From assembly GCF_025244845.1 (NCBI RefSeq), contig NZ_CP104264.1:1984001-2048000 (forward strand): a DNA stretch of 64,000 nucleotides. Direction: 5' to 3'. This document shows positions 44,272 to 52,892 of this stretch, one piece after another; position 1 is the first letter of the stretch; the number at the start of each line of letters is the position of its first letter. The stretch is from Arthrobacter sp. zg-Y1171 (GTDB lineage: Bacteria > Actinomycetota > Actinomycetes > Actinomycetales > Micrococcaceae). The notes under the pieces were generated by a model. The model saw only the letters and a list, made by a program, of their open reading frames with translations. It ran no database searches and was not told where the DNA came from. Both the position numbers and the translations under genes were made by a program.

Positions 44272-45087
44272 TTAGATGAGGTGGGAGATCAGGGGCGTGA
44301 TGGAAGCGGCGACGTCCGGGTTGGCGGCGCCGGGGTGTGAATCCGTGGTGTAGATGGAGCCGTAGGCCTGCCGCAGCTGGGCTGCTTTGCCGGAGAACAC
44401 TCCGTGGCTCACCCACAGGTCCAGGCGGTCCGGTCCCAGCCCGGTGGCTGCGGCCAGGCCCATGAAGGTTCCGCCGCCGTCGCAGATGTCGTCCACGACC
44501 AGGAAGCGTCCTTCGTCGGGCAGTTCCGCGCAGGTGAACCCGGACAGCTTGCCGGTGGCAAAGTCCCGGTGCTTCTCGGCGGAGTAGAGCGGAAGTCCGA
44601 GGGCTGCAGCGGTTCGGGCGGTGCGTTCCTTCGCCCCGGCGTCCGGGCAGATGACGCCGGCATACTCCCCTGCTTTGTTCCGCAGGACCTGGGCGATGAC
44701 GGTCGAGGAATCCACAGCGCGCAGGTTGCGGACCAGAGCCGGCATGACGGGAGAGTGCGGGTCGAAGCAGACCACTTCGTCGGCGTTCATGGCGTTGATG
44801 AGGTTGGCGTAGACCTTGGCGCCGAAGGGATTGCCGCGGTCCTGGCGGGCTCCGGGCAGGTACGGAATGAGGGCCTGGACCTTGTGTCCGCCCTGGTGGG
44901 CGTAGTCGATCCACATGGCCGCGGTTATGTACTCGTTGGCATCGGCGCCGGTGAGGTAGAAGTACAGCGGGGTTTCCGCCGGGCTGCCTTCGACCTTGAG
45001 GTGGGCCTCCCCGGCCGGGAAGGACATCGGCGTCGCTGCCGAGTGGACGGTGTATCCCTGCGGGACTGTGGCGTATGCGGTGAACAT
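44272..45087 (-). CDS. prs: Ribose-phosphate pyrophosphokinase, short phage-like type
   Basis: 271 residues, shorter than the ~310-330 of housekeeping PRPP synthetases. ALIPYLPGARQDRGNPF is the ATP/flexible-loop motif, and RFLVVDDICDGGGTFMGLA is the PRPP-binding loop. Short Prs proteins paired with NadV also occur in phages such as KVP40. It heads the prs-nadV-nrtR operon. A perfect 9+1+9 palindrome lies 35 bases upstream of its ATG and is the likely operator. Confidence 0.9.
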   Translation of the reverse strand: MFTAYATVPQGYTVHSAATPMSFPAGEAHLKVEGSPAETPLYFYLTGADANEYITAAMWIDYAHQGGHKVQALIPYLPGARQDRGNPFGAKVYANLINAMNADEVVCFDPHSPVMPALVRNLRAVDSSTVIAQVLRNKAGEYAGVICPDAGAKERTARTAAALGLPLYSAEKHRDFATGKLSGFTCAELPDEGRFLVVDDICDGGGTFMGLAAATGLGPDRLDLWVSHGVFSGKAAQLRQAYGSIYTTDSHPGAANPDVAASITPLISHLI

Positions 45088-45121
45088 GCTGCCAGCCTAC
45101 ACAGCTTTTTCGTCATTGGAA

Positions 45122-45140
45122 GTTTATTGGTCCAATAAAC
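45122..45140. promoter_or_regulatory. Palindromic operator upstream of prs-nadV-nrtR
   Basis: GTTTATTGG-T-CCAATAAAC is a perfect inverted repeat of nine bases around one central base, in a locally AT-rich stretch 35-53 bases before the prs start. The operon's own NrtR-like regulator is the natural candidate to bind it. No other gene between 45088 and 45174 uses the site. Confidence 0.75.
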
Positions 45141-45174
45141 GTAGTGTTACGAATAATGACGCCTGGCGTGCGGG

Positions 45175-46029
45175 CTATTCGCCCGCTGCGCTGACATAAC
45201 TGCCGCCCAGTTCCGCGGCGAGGGCAGCGATTTGGTCGGGGCCCGGCATCCGTCCCTCACGGTCCGGCAGGACCAGCACGTGCCAGTTGCTGCCTTCGGC
45301 GAAGTACGGGAACGGGTTTTCGGCGGCCTGCAGCAATTCAGACGCCTTGGCCCGGTCCGCCTCGTTCTCGTAGCGGACTATTTCGACCGCGTCGGTGCAC
45401 ATCCGGTACTCGGGAAGATATCCGTCGATCTGTATCGTGACCGGTTCCGCTGTGGTGCCGGGGTCGCAGTCCAGGACGCCCGCGACGGCGTCGTACACTT
45501 CGTTGACTGAGGCGAAGGAAGGGGCCCCCTCCTCAACCCGAAGGTCGACCGATATCGCCGTCGTGCGGTCCGGCATCTGCCGCTCCACCCGCAGCGACCA
45601 GCACCCGGGCTCGTCAAACTCGTAGACGGCGTCCCAGCCCTCCCCCGGCTTGTCCAGCTCCCCTCCAGTGGAAGTGCCCGGTTTCTTCAACGCCTCAACC
45701 CGGTTTCCCTGCGGATCGGCAAGCCATGTATCGAACGTACCGGTCCCGGTAACCCGCCAGGCAATTTCCACCGGCGATCCGGTGGAGAACGGAACCGAAG
45801 CGCCGGCTGGCGCCACTAAGCCCCAGGCCTGGAAGTCGCGGGCATCGCTCAAGTCCAGCACCCGGTCCTCGCCAAGGACCACGGCATTTTGGCAGGCCGT
45901 GATTGAGGCGCCGTCATTCGGTACCGGCGGAGTGGACTGCTCTTCCGCGGTCGACGATCCGGCGTCCGTGCAGGCGGAAAGCAGCAGCACCGCCGCTGCC
46001 GCGGCTGCGAGTCCCTTTACCTTGCGCAT
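45175..46029 (-). CDS. Putative lipoprotein of unknown function
   Basis: 284 residues. A lipoprotein signal is clear: MRKVKGLAAAAAAVLLLSAC, with lipidation expected at the Cys and a Ser/Thr/Glu-rich tether after it. The mature protein has a first beta-rich module (around AWRVTGTGTFDTWLADPQGN and CWSLRVERQM) and a second alpha-beta module (ASELLQAAENPFPYFAEGSN). It follows an ABC exporter by 51 bases on the same strand and may be exposed by or work with it. No family recognised. Confidence 0.78.
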   Translation of the reverse strand: MRKVKGLAAAAAAVLLLSACTDAGSSTAEEQSTPPVPNDGASITACQNAVVLGEDRVLDLSDARDFQAWGLVAPAGASVPFSTGSPVEIAWRVTGTGTFDTWLADPQGNRVEALKKPGTSTGGELDKPGEGWDAVYEFDEPGCWSLRVERQMPDRTTAISVDLRVEEGAPSFASVNEVYDAVAGVLDCDPGTTAEPVTIQIDGYLPEYRMCTDAVEIVRYENEADRAKASELLQAAENPFPYFAEGSNWHVLVLPDREGRMPGPDQIAALAAELGGSYVSAAGE

Positions 46030-46080
46030 CGGCGCCCACCCGTCGTGTTTGGTGGGGACATCATTGCACAGGGCTGGCGG

Positions 46081-46875
46081 TCACGTGCCGATGTCCCTCC
46101 GGGTAAGGGCGACGGCAGCGAGCAGGACCAGCAGCGCGCTTGTGCCATACAGCGCACCGAGCCCGGCCCAATCCGCCCCGTTGCTGAGCGGCCCGGAGCC
46201 GAAGGCCCAGTGATAGGGCGTCCAGTCGTGGAGGTAGTCCAGGTCCTGGTTCTGGTTGGCCACCGCGTTGAGGGCGTACCCGCCGACGGCGACCGCAACG
46301 GCCGCAGTGAGCGCCCAGACGCGGCGGCCGGTGAAGGCCCCCGCAGCCAGGGCGACGGACGCCGTCAGCAGTGCCAGCCCGACGAGCGCCGCACACCCGG
46401 CCCAAACGTGGGAAGGGACGAGTCCGAGTTGTGCGGGGCGGTTGAAAACCAGCACGGCCAGACCCGCGAAAAGGCCGAGCAGCAGCAGACGCGCAACAAT
46501 GGCGGCGCTGCGCTCCAGCACGAGCTGGACCCGGCCGACCGCGTGGGCCAGCACGAGTTCCAGTGTCCCGCTCTCCTCGTCGCCGGCAATCGCCCGGGTT
46601 CCCCAGGAGATGGCGGCGATGGTGAAGAGGGCGAACCCGATGAGGCCGAAGAACGTCGCCTGGGTGTAGCCGGCGCCGGTGGTCAGCTCGTCATAGCCCA
46701 GCGCGGAAATGAGTTCGGGCGGCAGGCTCTGCAGGAGATCCTGGAAATCCTGGCCGGCCAGGGACGGATAGAGGGGCAGGTACAGGCTCAGGACAGCGAG
46801 GATGCCTGCCGCCCATCCCAGAAGCGGACGCCATGACGCGGCGAGTGAACGGGTGAACAAGGGGAGGCGACTCAT
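46081..46875 (-). CDS. ABC-2 type transporter permease
   Basis: 264 residues with about six membrane helices. ISWGTRAIAGDEESGTLELV is the cytoplasmic coupling motif of ABC-2 permeases. The ATG overlaps the stop of the ATPase gene by four bases (ATGA), so the two subunits are translationally coupled. Hydrophobic stretches cluster at residues ~18-38, 75-95, 115-145, 150-175 and the C-terminus. Substrate unknown; an antibiotic or lipid is possible. Confidence 0.88.
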   Translation of the reverse strand: MSRLPLFTRSLAASWRPLLGWAAGILAVLSLYLPLYPSLAGQDFQDLLQSLPPELISALGYDELTTGAGYTQATFFGLIGFALFTIAAISWGTRAIAGDEESGTLELVLAHAVGRVQLVLERSAAIVARLLLLGLFAGLAVLVFNRPAQLGLVPSHVWAGCAALVGLALLTASVALAAGAFTGRRVWALTAAVAVAVGGYALNAVANQNQDLDYLHDWTPYHWAFGSGPLSNGADWAGLGALYGTSALLVLLAAVALTRRDIGT

Positions 46876-47840
46876 TCGGCGGCACCGCCGTCGGCCGGCC
46901 CGGCAGCGTTCTCCGGCCCGTAAAACCGCAGCACGGCCTCCTCGAGGTCGGGCTCCTGCACCACCAGGTCGAGGAGGTGATGTCCCGCCAGGGCCGTGAT
47001 CAGGTCCGGCATGTCACCCTTGAACCGGCCATGGATTGAGGCTGGGCCCAGGGGGTCCGGGTCCGTGGGCACCTGCAGCAGCTCGAAACCGGGCACCCGC
47101 CGAAGGCGTTCAACCAAGGCAGGTGCCTCTGCTGCAGGGATACCAATCCGCACACGGCGGCCGGCCGACGCACGGATATCCGCGGTGCTGGCGGCGGATA
47201 CCACTGCCCCCTTCCGAAGGATGGCCACAGTGTCAGCGGCTTCCTCAATCTCACTGAGAACGTGCGAGCTGAGCAGTACCGTCTGGCCGTTGCTGCTCGC
47301 CTCCCTCACCAGCGCCAGAAACTCCTGTTGAACCAACGGGTCCAATCCGCTGGTTGGTTCGTCAAGGATCAACAGCGGCGGTTGATGCATAAACGCCTGG
47401 ATGAGTCCCAGTTTCTGCCGGTTTCCCTTGGACAGGGCACGCACCGGGCGGCCGAGGTCCAGATCGAGCCGCTCCGCCAGCGCCGGAACGGTCCCCGGGT
47501 CTACGGCTCCACTGATATGTGAGAAAAAGCGGAGAAGTTCCCGTCCGCTGACTCTGTCCGCTAATGCCGGATCCCCCGGCAGGAAGCCGATACGACGACG
47601 CAGGGCCGGCCCTCCGCTGCGGGGATTAACGCCGAGGACGGCTATCTCCCCGGAGCTGGGACGCAGCAGGTCCAGCAGCAGGCGCATCAGCGTGGTCTTG
47701 CCGGCACCGTTGGGACCGATGACCCCGAAGACGCTTCCCGCCGGGACATCCAAGTCGATGCCTTTCAGCGCTGCAACGCGTCCGAAGTTCTTGTGCAGCC
47801 CGCGGGTGCGGACAACGGCTGAGCCAGAGCCAGGTTCCAT
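46872..47840 (-). CDS. ABC transporter ATP-binding protein
   Basis: 322 residues. Walker A GPNGAGKTTLMRLLLD, signature ALSKGNRQKLGLIQAF, Walker B LLILDEPTSGLDPL and the switch His in VLLSSHVLSEI are all present. A C-terminal ~85-residue extension (VRIGIPAAEAPALVERLRRV and onward) is common in drug-exporter ATPases. It lies nine bases after the DinB-family gene and overlaps the permease, so the four genes from 48452 down to 45175 look like one operon. Confidence 0.93.
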   Translation of the reverse strand: MEPGSGSAVVRTRGLHKNFGRVAALKGIDLDVPAGSVFGVIGPNGAGKTTLMRLLLDLLRPSSGEIAVLGVNPRSGGPALRRRIGFLPGDPALADRVSGRELLRFFSHISGAVDPGTVPALAERLDLDLGRPVRALSKGNRQKLGLIQAFMHQPPLLILDEPTSGLDPLVQQEFLALVREASSNGQTVLLSSHVLSEIEEAADTVAILRKGAVVSAASTADIRASAGRRVRIGIPAAEAPALVERLRRVPGFELLQVPTDPDPLGPASIHGRFKGDMPDLITALAGHHLLDLVVQEPDLEEAVLRFYGPENAAGPADGGAAE

Positions 47841-47849
47841 GCGGTCAGG

Positions 47850-48452
47850 CTACGCGCCTGCCGCGGGGGCCGGATAGGCGGCGGCACCGGACGCCGGAGC
47901 GGGCCAGGACACGTCCCCCGGAGGATCCTCCCCCACCAGCCCGTCCACGGATTCACGGAGCAGGTCGGCATGTCCGGTATGCCGGGCATATTCCTCAATC
48001 AGGTCGATCAGCATGCGGCGCAGGCTCCCGGCTTGGCCATTAATGGCGGGCAGCAGTTGGTCGAGTCCGCCCTCGGCCAGCGCTGCGGCAAGGCGTTGCC
48101 GTGAACGTCCGACGGCGTAGCTCCACAGCGCGTAGAGGTCCTCCGGGGTGTTGTCTGCAGCGGTACGCCAATCCCAGTCCGGGTCGTTTTGCCAGTCAAC
48201 GGCATTCCACGGAGCTCCCGGGTCCTGGCCTTTCAGCCGCCAGGCGAAGTACATGTCCTCCACACCCGCCAGGTGCTTGAGCAGACCGCCGAGGGTAATC
48301 GCGGAGGAGCCGATGGTGGCGGTGAGGGCTTCGGCACCAAGCCCGCCGGTTTTCCAGGCAAAGGTGGCGCGTTGCCGGTCCAGGGAACCCAGCAGGGTTT
48401 CGGTTTCCGTTCCGGCAAGCGGAGGTTCGATTTTGTCCGGGATTCCAGTCAT
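47850..48452 (-). CDS. DinB-family (DUF664) protein
   Basis: 200 residues from the ATG at 48452; an in-frame upstream extension to 48506 lacks a better leader. SLDRQRATFAWKTGGLGAEA, LTATIGSSAITLGGLLKHLA (His ligand), and LIEEYARHTGHADLLRESVD (His ligands) fit the DUF664 type of DinB four-helix bundles. Members include mycothiol- or bacillithiol-dependent enzymes in the same fold. Its exact role is unknown. First gene of the probable ABC operon. Confidence 0.85.
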   Translation of the reverse strand: MTGIPDKIEPPLAGTETETLLGSLDRQRATFAWKTGGLGAEALTATIGSSAITLGGLLKHLAGVEDMYFAWRLKGQDPGAPWNAVDWQNDPDWDWRTAADNTPEDLYALWSYAVGRSRQRLAAALAEGGLDQLLPAINGQAGSLRRMLIDLIEEYARHTGHADLLRESVDGLVGEDPPGDVSWPAPASGAAAYPAPAAGA

Positions 48453-48588
48453 AGCGCCGAAGAGTAAGCGGACGGCGCAGCCGCGTCCATACGTGCTTCG
48501 CTCCAACGCGCTTCTCGGCCCTGCTTACTGGAACGGCGGCCGCTGATGCATGGTTGACAGCTGTCCCGGCCCGGGCGAGGATCACGTC

Positions 48589-49038
48589 ATGACTCGGCAG
48601 GAAGCCCTCCCCCTCCGCTGCGCGGTCGTGGCGTTTGCCGTGGCCGCCCTGCTGACCCAACTCGTCGTTGTTCCGCGGATGGCGGCTCGGTCCGCGGCTG
48701 CCTATCCGGAGGTTGCTGATCTGGCGTCCTCGTACATCACGGTCATCGGGGTCGCGGTGGCAGCCTTCGAGCTGGCGTTGCTGGCAGCCTGGCAACTGGT
48801 CTCAGCTGCAGCAGCAGACAGGTCCGTGACACGTCGGTCGACGGGATGGGCCAACATCATGGCAGTTTCACTGGGTGTTATGGCAGTGCTTTTTGCAGGG
48901 GTTTTCGCCCATGCCGGGTTCATCGAGAATATCGGCGGTCCGGCGATACTGTTCGGGCTAGTGGTCTTCCTCGCCCTCATCCCCGTCGCCTTTGCCTTCA
49001 GATACGGGGTTCTGGGCTGGCTGGCGGCACCTACCTGA
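48589..49038 (+). CDS. DUF2975 family membrane protein
   Basis: 149 residues from the ATG at 48589 (GAGG upstream). Four membrane helices: LRCAVVAFAVAALLTQLVVV, a second near ITVIGVAVAAFELALLAAWQ, a third at IMAVSLGVMAVLFAGVFAHA and a fourth ending VAFAFRYG. Positions of charged residues and the overall pattern match DUF2975. It is the last conserved-looking gene before the AT-richer island. Function unknown. Confidence 0.8.
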   Translation: MTRQEALPLRCAVVAFAVAALLTQLVVVPRMAARSAAAYPEVADLASSYITVIGVAVAAFELALLAAWQLVSAAAADRSVTRRSTGWANIMAVSLGVMAVLFAGVFAHAGFIENIGGPAILFGLVVFLALIPVAFAFRYGVLGWLAAPT

Positions 49039-49758
49039 TAGTCCTTGCATATCTCCGCGGAATTTCCCCGGCCCATCATCAAAAGTCAACGGACCTAGTG
49101 GGCGAAGTCTCGAACCGTGGGTATCGCGCAGTGTTCTGAACTGCCGTTGGGTATCCTCGGCGTCCGAAGAAATTGGGGAGAGCAAACGGTGCGCCGCTGG
49201 CACATAGCTAATCAGGTGCCGGCAGGCGCTGGCCGGGGATCATCATTGGGTGGTGAGCACGCTGGCCGTATTCACCTCATGACTTTGCTGGGCGGGGCGG
49301 TACAGACAGCAACTCGCGAGAAGGCCGTTTCGGTCATGCCACGTCAGTCGAAAACCTAGGATTGGCATCACCCAGTGGCACCATGCTCTCTTACCTACCA
49401 CCGGGTGAATACACGGTTGCCCCTCTAGTTGTCCCACTGCTCATAGTGACTGCCGGAGGCATCGCTGCAGGTGATAAGGGCGTCATGGACAACCCTTAGG
49501 AGGATCGACTGCCGCAGACGCTCAGGAGCCCCACAATCTAGCAGTCTTCAAACTCAACGATATTCAGGTCGCAGCGCAGGAAGCTGTGGAGGAGTACGGG
49601 CAAAGCCAGTTGCATGCAGCGAGATACATTAGGCGCTTTGCCGATTGCCTGGAACCCGCTCTCAGCTCATGAACCGCCTTTACCGCGAGTTGATTGGTGT
49701 CACTTCCAAGTGTCGGCAGTCCCGAAGGTGCGGGACCTCCTCCACCGTAAAGAACACC
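49039..49758. other. 720-base stretch without a convincing gene at the island's left edge
   Basis: I see only doubtful coding. One candidate on the plus strand is 49383-49499, 38 residues with a hydrophobic run (TVAPLVVPLLIVTAGGIAAG), closed by a TAG inside a TTAGGAGG motif. After it, frame 49478-49672 reads AVFKLNDIQVAAQEAVEEYG and RYIRRFADCLEPALSS before a TGA, but no start codon precedes it. Base composition is lower in GC than the flanking chromosome. It looks like degraded or junction DNA. Confidence 0.4.
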
Positions 49759-51144
49759 TTAGCGGCTGCGCTTGTTGCCTCCGTTAAGTGAGCGAAGGCG
49801 CTCAATGTGGCGGCGTTGCTCCTTGTCGTCCTGCTTGACGTGGACACTTACCAGCACCCGCTCACCATCAGGTTTGTAGTAGATCCGGCCCATGCTTTCG
49901 CTGCCGGCCATGCCGGTACCCAGTTTGGAAACTTCACGCCATCCGCCCAGGCCTTCAAGATCTTTTCCGACCATCTGTCCCATATCGATTTGCACGAGTG
50001 ACCGCAACAGCGAGGCGGGCGCGTCGACATTGGCCAGAACTTCGTCACCGTCCAGAACAAAGTTGAGCCGGGCAAATGCCGTATCCAAAAATCCGAGAAG
50101 ACCGCGGCGAGGTGCACGATGAACAGAGTCGGCTCGGCGACGCTCCGCCTCCTGCTCCGCAAGTTCTTCGAGCCTCGCCTTCAAACCGACAACGGCTGCT
50201 TCTAAGGTGAGAATTTGCGCGTCTCCGTGATCAACTTGGTTACGGAGTGCACCGATGCTGCTAGTAAGGTCGGAGTTCTCGGTCAGTGCCAGCTCGAGCA
50301 GTTCTTCGGTTTCCGACTGCATTTCGAGAAGGGCCCTGGTATCGGCGGTTTGCTCCGGAGAGCGGCTCAACTCGCTAATTTGATCGTGGAGCGACTTCTG
50401 ATGAGCAAGCGCCGTATCCAGTTCCCCGTACAACTTGAACTCGCTGTCCGTAACTGATGCGAGCCGCCGGGTTAGGAACGCAACTTCAACTTCGGACGCG
50501 TTGAGTCTCTCTCTGAGCTCTCCCGTCAGGTCAAGCAGCTCTTCGACCCTGGCCGCGAGATCCTCAAGACGAGTGTCTGCCGGGGCATCAGGGTATTCAA
50601 CAGACGGATCGACCGATACAGGGAAGAGCACAGCCGAGACCCGCGACACGGCCTCGTCGTGACTTCCTTTGAAGCGGAGTCGGGCGAACCAGTCGTAAAA
50701 TTGGCCGTCGCTGGCCAGACGGTGGCTGACATCCCACCGCTGTACAGCGAGACCACCAGCTTCCAAAGCGTCGACGACGATCGTTGCGAGCCGCTCGGAA
50801 GCGTTGAAGACGACGTAGTGCCCAAAGGAACCTGTCTCGATGCTCCACTCGCCGTGGAACCCTTCAAACCGCTGCGGCGCCTCTGCGGCATCCGCTCTAG
50901 GGGCATACGGGACAGCGGCACCCGCGAAGAGGAACCTATTGCAGTCCTCGATCTCCTGCGACGCCCCGCCTATGTCAACAACGTCGTCGACGAACACCGG
51001 GTAGACAGCTCCTGCATACACGATGCCGGCGTACCCCTCCGGGGTTAACCGAACCGCGCGGCGGACAGATTCAACGACGGAAGTGCCGTCTGTGACGCGT
51101 ACATCGAGTTGTTGTGCTGCCACCTTTAGGCCACCGTGGCGCAC
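49759..51144 (-). CDS. Coiled-coil protein with RelE-like C-terminal domain (island gene 4)
   Basis: 461 residues if the GTG at 51144 is used (overlapping the Hsp70 stop by 19 bases); the GTG at 51123 is the alternative. Residues ~1-180 form an unrecognised globular domain (GYAGIVYAGAVYPVFVDDVV; YDWFARLRFKG). Residues ~190-340 are a long coiled coil. Residues ~355-455 recall a RelE-superfamily toxin by order: a helix, then GWREVSKLGTGMAGSESMGR, IYYKPDGERVLVSVHVKQDD and the final KEQRRHIERLRSL helix. That resemblance is my inference. Last gene of the operon; probable effector. Confidence 0.7.
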   Translation of the reverse strand: MRHGGLKVAAQQLDVRVTDGTSVVESVRRAVRLTPEGYAGIVYAGAVYPVFVDDVVDIGGASQEIEDCNRFLFAGAAVPYAPRADAAEAPQRFEGFHGEWSIETGSFGHYVVFNASERLATIVVDALEAGGLAVQRWDVSHRLASDGQFYDWFARLRFKGSHDEAVSRVSAVLFPVSVDPSVEYPDAPADTRLEDLAARVEELLDLTGELRERLNASEVEVAFLTRRLASVTDSEFKLYGELDTALAHQKSLHDQISELSRSPEQTADTRALLEMQSETEELLELALTENSDLTSSIGALRNQVDHGDAQILTLEAAVVGLKARLEELAEQEAERRRADSVHRAPRRGLLGFLDTAFARLNFVLDGDEVLANVDAPASLLRSLVQIDMGQMVGKDLEGLGGWREVSKLGTGMAGSESMGRIYYKPDGERVLVSVHVKQDDKEQRRHIERLRSLNGGNKRSR

Positions 51145-52892
51145 CTACAAGCGGGGTCGCCCCACTTGCGCCTACAAACGGCGCACGGCTTGTAGTAGAG
51201 GTATTCAGTGCGTTGCTCGCTCGTTGCCTCATCGGGACCGGGGATCCGGGCAAACGCGAGCGGATTGTGCTTATGCAACACATCCCCAGGGATCAGCTGT
51301 GAGTCCGGCTTATTCGCAACGTTGGCACGGGCGATGAGACCATCGTTTTGTACCCAGGCGTCCGTATCTGCGATATCAACTGGTCCGAGATTGGCGCTCC
51401 CTGTGAGTCCGATGCCGAACTCGAGGTCGAAGTACGACGCGCGCGACCGGTCACCGCGCTGACTGGATGCCGCGTCGATCGTCAAGATCAGGTCGTCATC
51501 GACCTGCACGCCGAGTTCCAACCGCTCAACAAGCGGCGGCGCCGTCGTGTCCACCGATACAGTCACAATACCGAGCGACGTCCGCGGATCGCTCGCTTGT
51601 GGCTGCTCAACCACCTCAGATGGGGCAACAATGGAGAACTTCGCAACACCTTCGGTCGGGTCAGTGCAATACAGGTGAAACCGATCCTGGCGGACTTCAC
51701 CGTCAGCGGGCATCTCCGTTCCAGCCCGTAGTAGTGGAAGCCGCGACCCCCGGGCCATCTCCAACTCGATCTGCTTCGCAAGTACCAGCCGCTGCGCATC
51801 GTGCGCAATCCGCGCAGCTCCTTGGGACACAAGGGTCGCGCTGTTCGCTGGGACGAGCACCCGCTCCGGTCCAAATAGTTCGTGCAATCGGCTGCGGATG
51901 CTTGGCATCGCCGCCATGCCGCCCGCCACCAGGCAAAGAGAGACCTGCGCAGGCGCCATGCCCACGCTATCGAGAAGCGCCTCTATCTCTCGGATGCCGC
52001 TGGTCACCAAAGGACGGGTGATACCGTCCAATTCCTGGCGGCTCAGAGCATACTCAAGCGTGGTGTCGGACTCAGGGAAGTAGTTAGGTCGATAGAAGGT
52101 GACGCTCGGGCGATCGGAGAGCTCGATCTTGTTACGTTCGGCGTCCTGCAGCAAGCGGAGGCGCGCTTCCCGGATCGGGTGATCCGATTCGGAAATTCCG
52201 TGCTTGGTCGAGAACCTTGCGACCACTTCGTCGCGGATGACCTCATCGAATTTGTCACCACCAACTTGATCGGTGCCGCCATTACGAAGCTGGACGATCC
52301 GGCCAGGTTCGATCCGACACAGAGTGAGGTCGAGCGTTCCTCCACCCCAATCCACAACAAGCACGTTTCGTCGCATGAGCCGGCGAATTTCACTCACAGG
52401 ATCAGACGCTCCGCGCAAGTGGCCGTATAAGGCGGCCAGAGGCTCATGCACGAACTGAGCCACTGAGATTCCGGCCTGAGCAAAGGCCTCACGAAGCGCA
52501 GCACGGCGTGGGCCGTTCATATTGACCGGTATAGTGACGACGGCGCGGTCCAGCTCGCCCAGCACCTGCCGCTGTCGGCTGCGGCGCGTCTCGGAGCGGA
52601 CATATCGGATCACGTCCGCCACGATGTCGATGGGGCTGCGCTCGACCCCGCCCACGCTGACCACTTCCTGCCCAAGGAGGAACTTCGGTGAGCGCACGGT
52701 GTTGCCGTAAACCCCGATCCCGACCTCCTCCAGCGCGCGCCGCGCCTCACGACCGACGATAACGCTTTCACCCTCGTAGCGAACAACTGAGGGGTGCGGC
52801 CGCCCCTCCTCATCCACCACGTCGATAACGCGGTCGCCTACCACGGCCGAAATCAAACTGTTAGTAGTCCCGAAGTCAAACCCGACGATCAT
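51126..52892 (-). CDS. Divergent Hsp70-like ATPase with C-terminal cysteine cluster (island gene 3)
   Basis: 588 residues. The actin-fold ATPase is intact: phosphate-1 GFDFGTTNSL, the DnaK-like Lys70 in NTVRSPKFLLG, phosphate-2 VVDWGGGTLDLTL (Trp in place of the usual Leu), VHEPLAALYG and adenosine motif LVAGGMAAMPSI. Only about 220 residues follow the ATPase, without a typical DnaK lid, and the end carries CAVCRRKWGDPACRC (Cys570, 573, 582, 584). No dnaJ or grpE is adjacent. Its ATG overlaps the stop of gene 2 (ATGA). Likely a specialised ATP-switch rather than a general chaperone. Confidence 0.9.
   Translation of the reverse strand: MIVGFDFGTTNSLISAVVGDRVIDVVDEEGRPHPSVVRYEGESVIVGREARRALEEVGIGVYGNTVRSPKFLLGQEVVSVGGVERSPIDIVADVIRYVRSETRRSRQRQVLGELDRAVVTIPVNMNGPRRAALREAFAQAGISVAQFVHEPLAALYGHLRGASDPVSEIRRLMRRNVLVVDWGGGTLDLTLCRIEPGRIVQLRNGGTDQVGGDKFDEVIRDEVVARFSTKHGISESDHPIREARLRLLQDAERNKIELSDRPSVTFYRPNYFPESDTTLEYALSRQELDGITRPLVTSGIREIEALLDSVGMAPAQVSLCLVAGGMAAMPSIRSRLHELFGPERVLVPANSATLVSQGAARIAHDAQRLVLAKQIELEMARGSRLPLLRAGTEMPADGEVRQDRFHLYCTDPTEGVAKFSIVAPSEVVEQPQASDPRTSLGIVTVSVDTTAPPLVERLELGVQVDDDLILTIDAASSQRGDRSRASYFDLEFGIGLTGSANLGPVDIADTDAWVQNDGLIARANVANKPDSQLIPGDVLHKHNPLAFARIPGPDEATSEQRTEYLYYKPCAVCRRKWGDPACRCATVA

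Noticed and set aside
51126..52892. Reading the Hsp70 as ordinary housekeeping DnaK
   Set aside because: No dnaJ, grpE or heat-shock context; the substrate domain is short and the tail is cysteine-rich.
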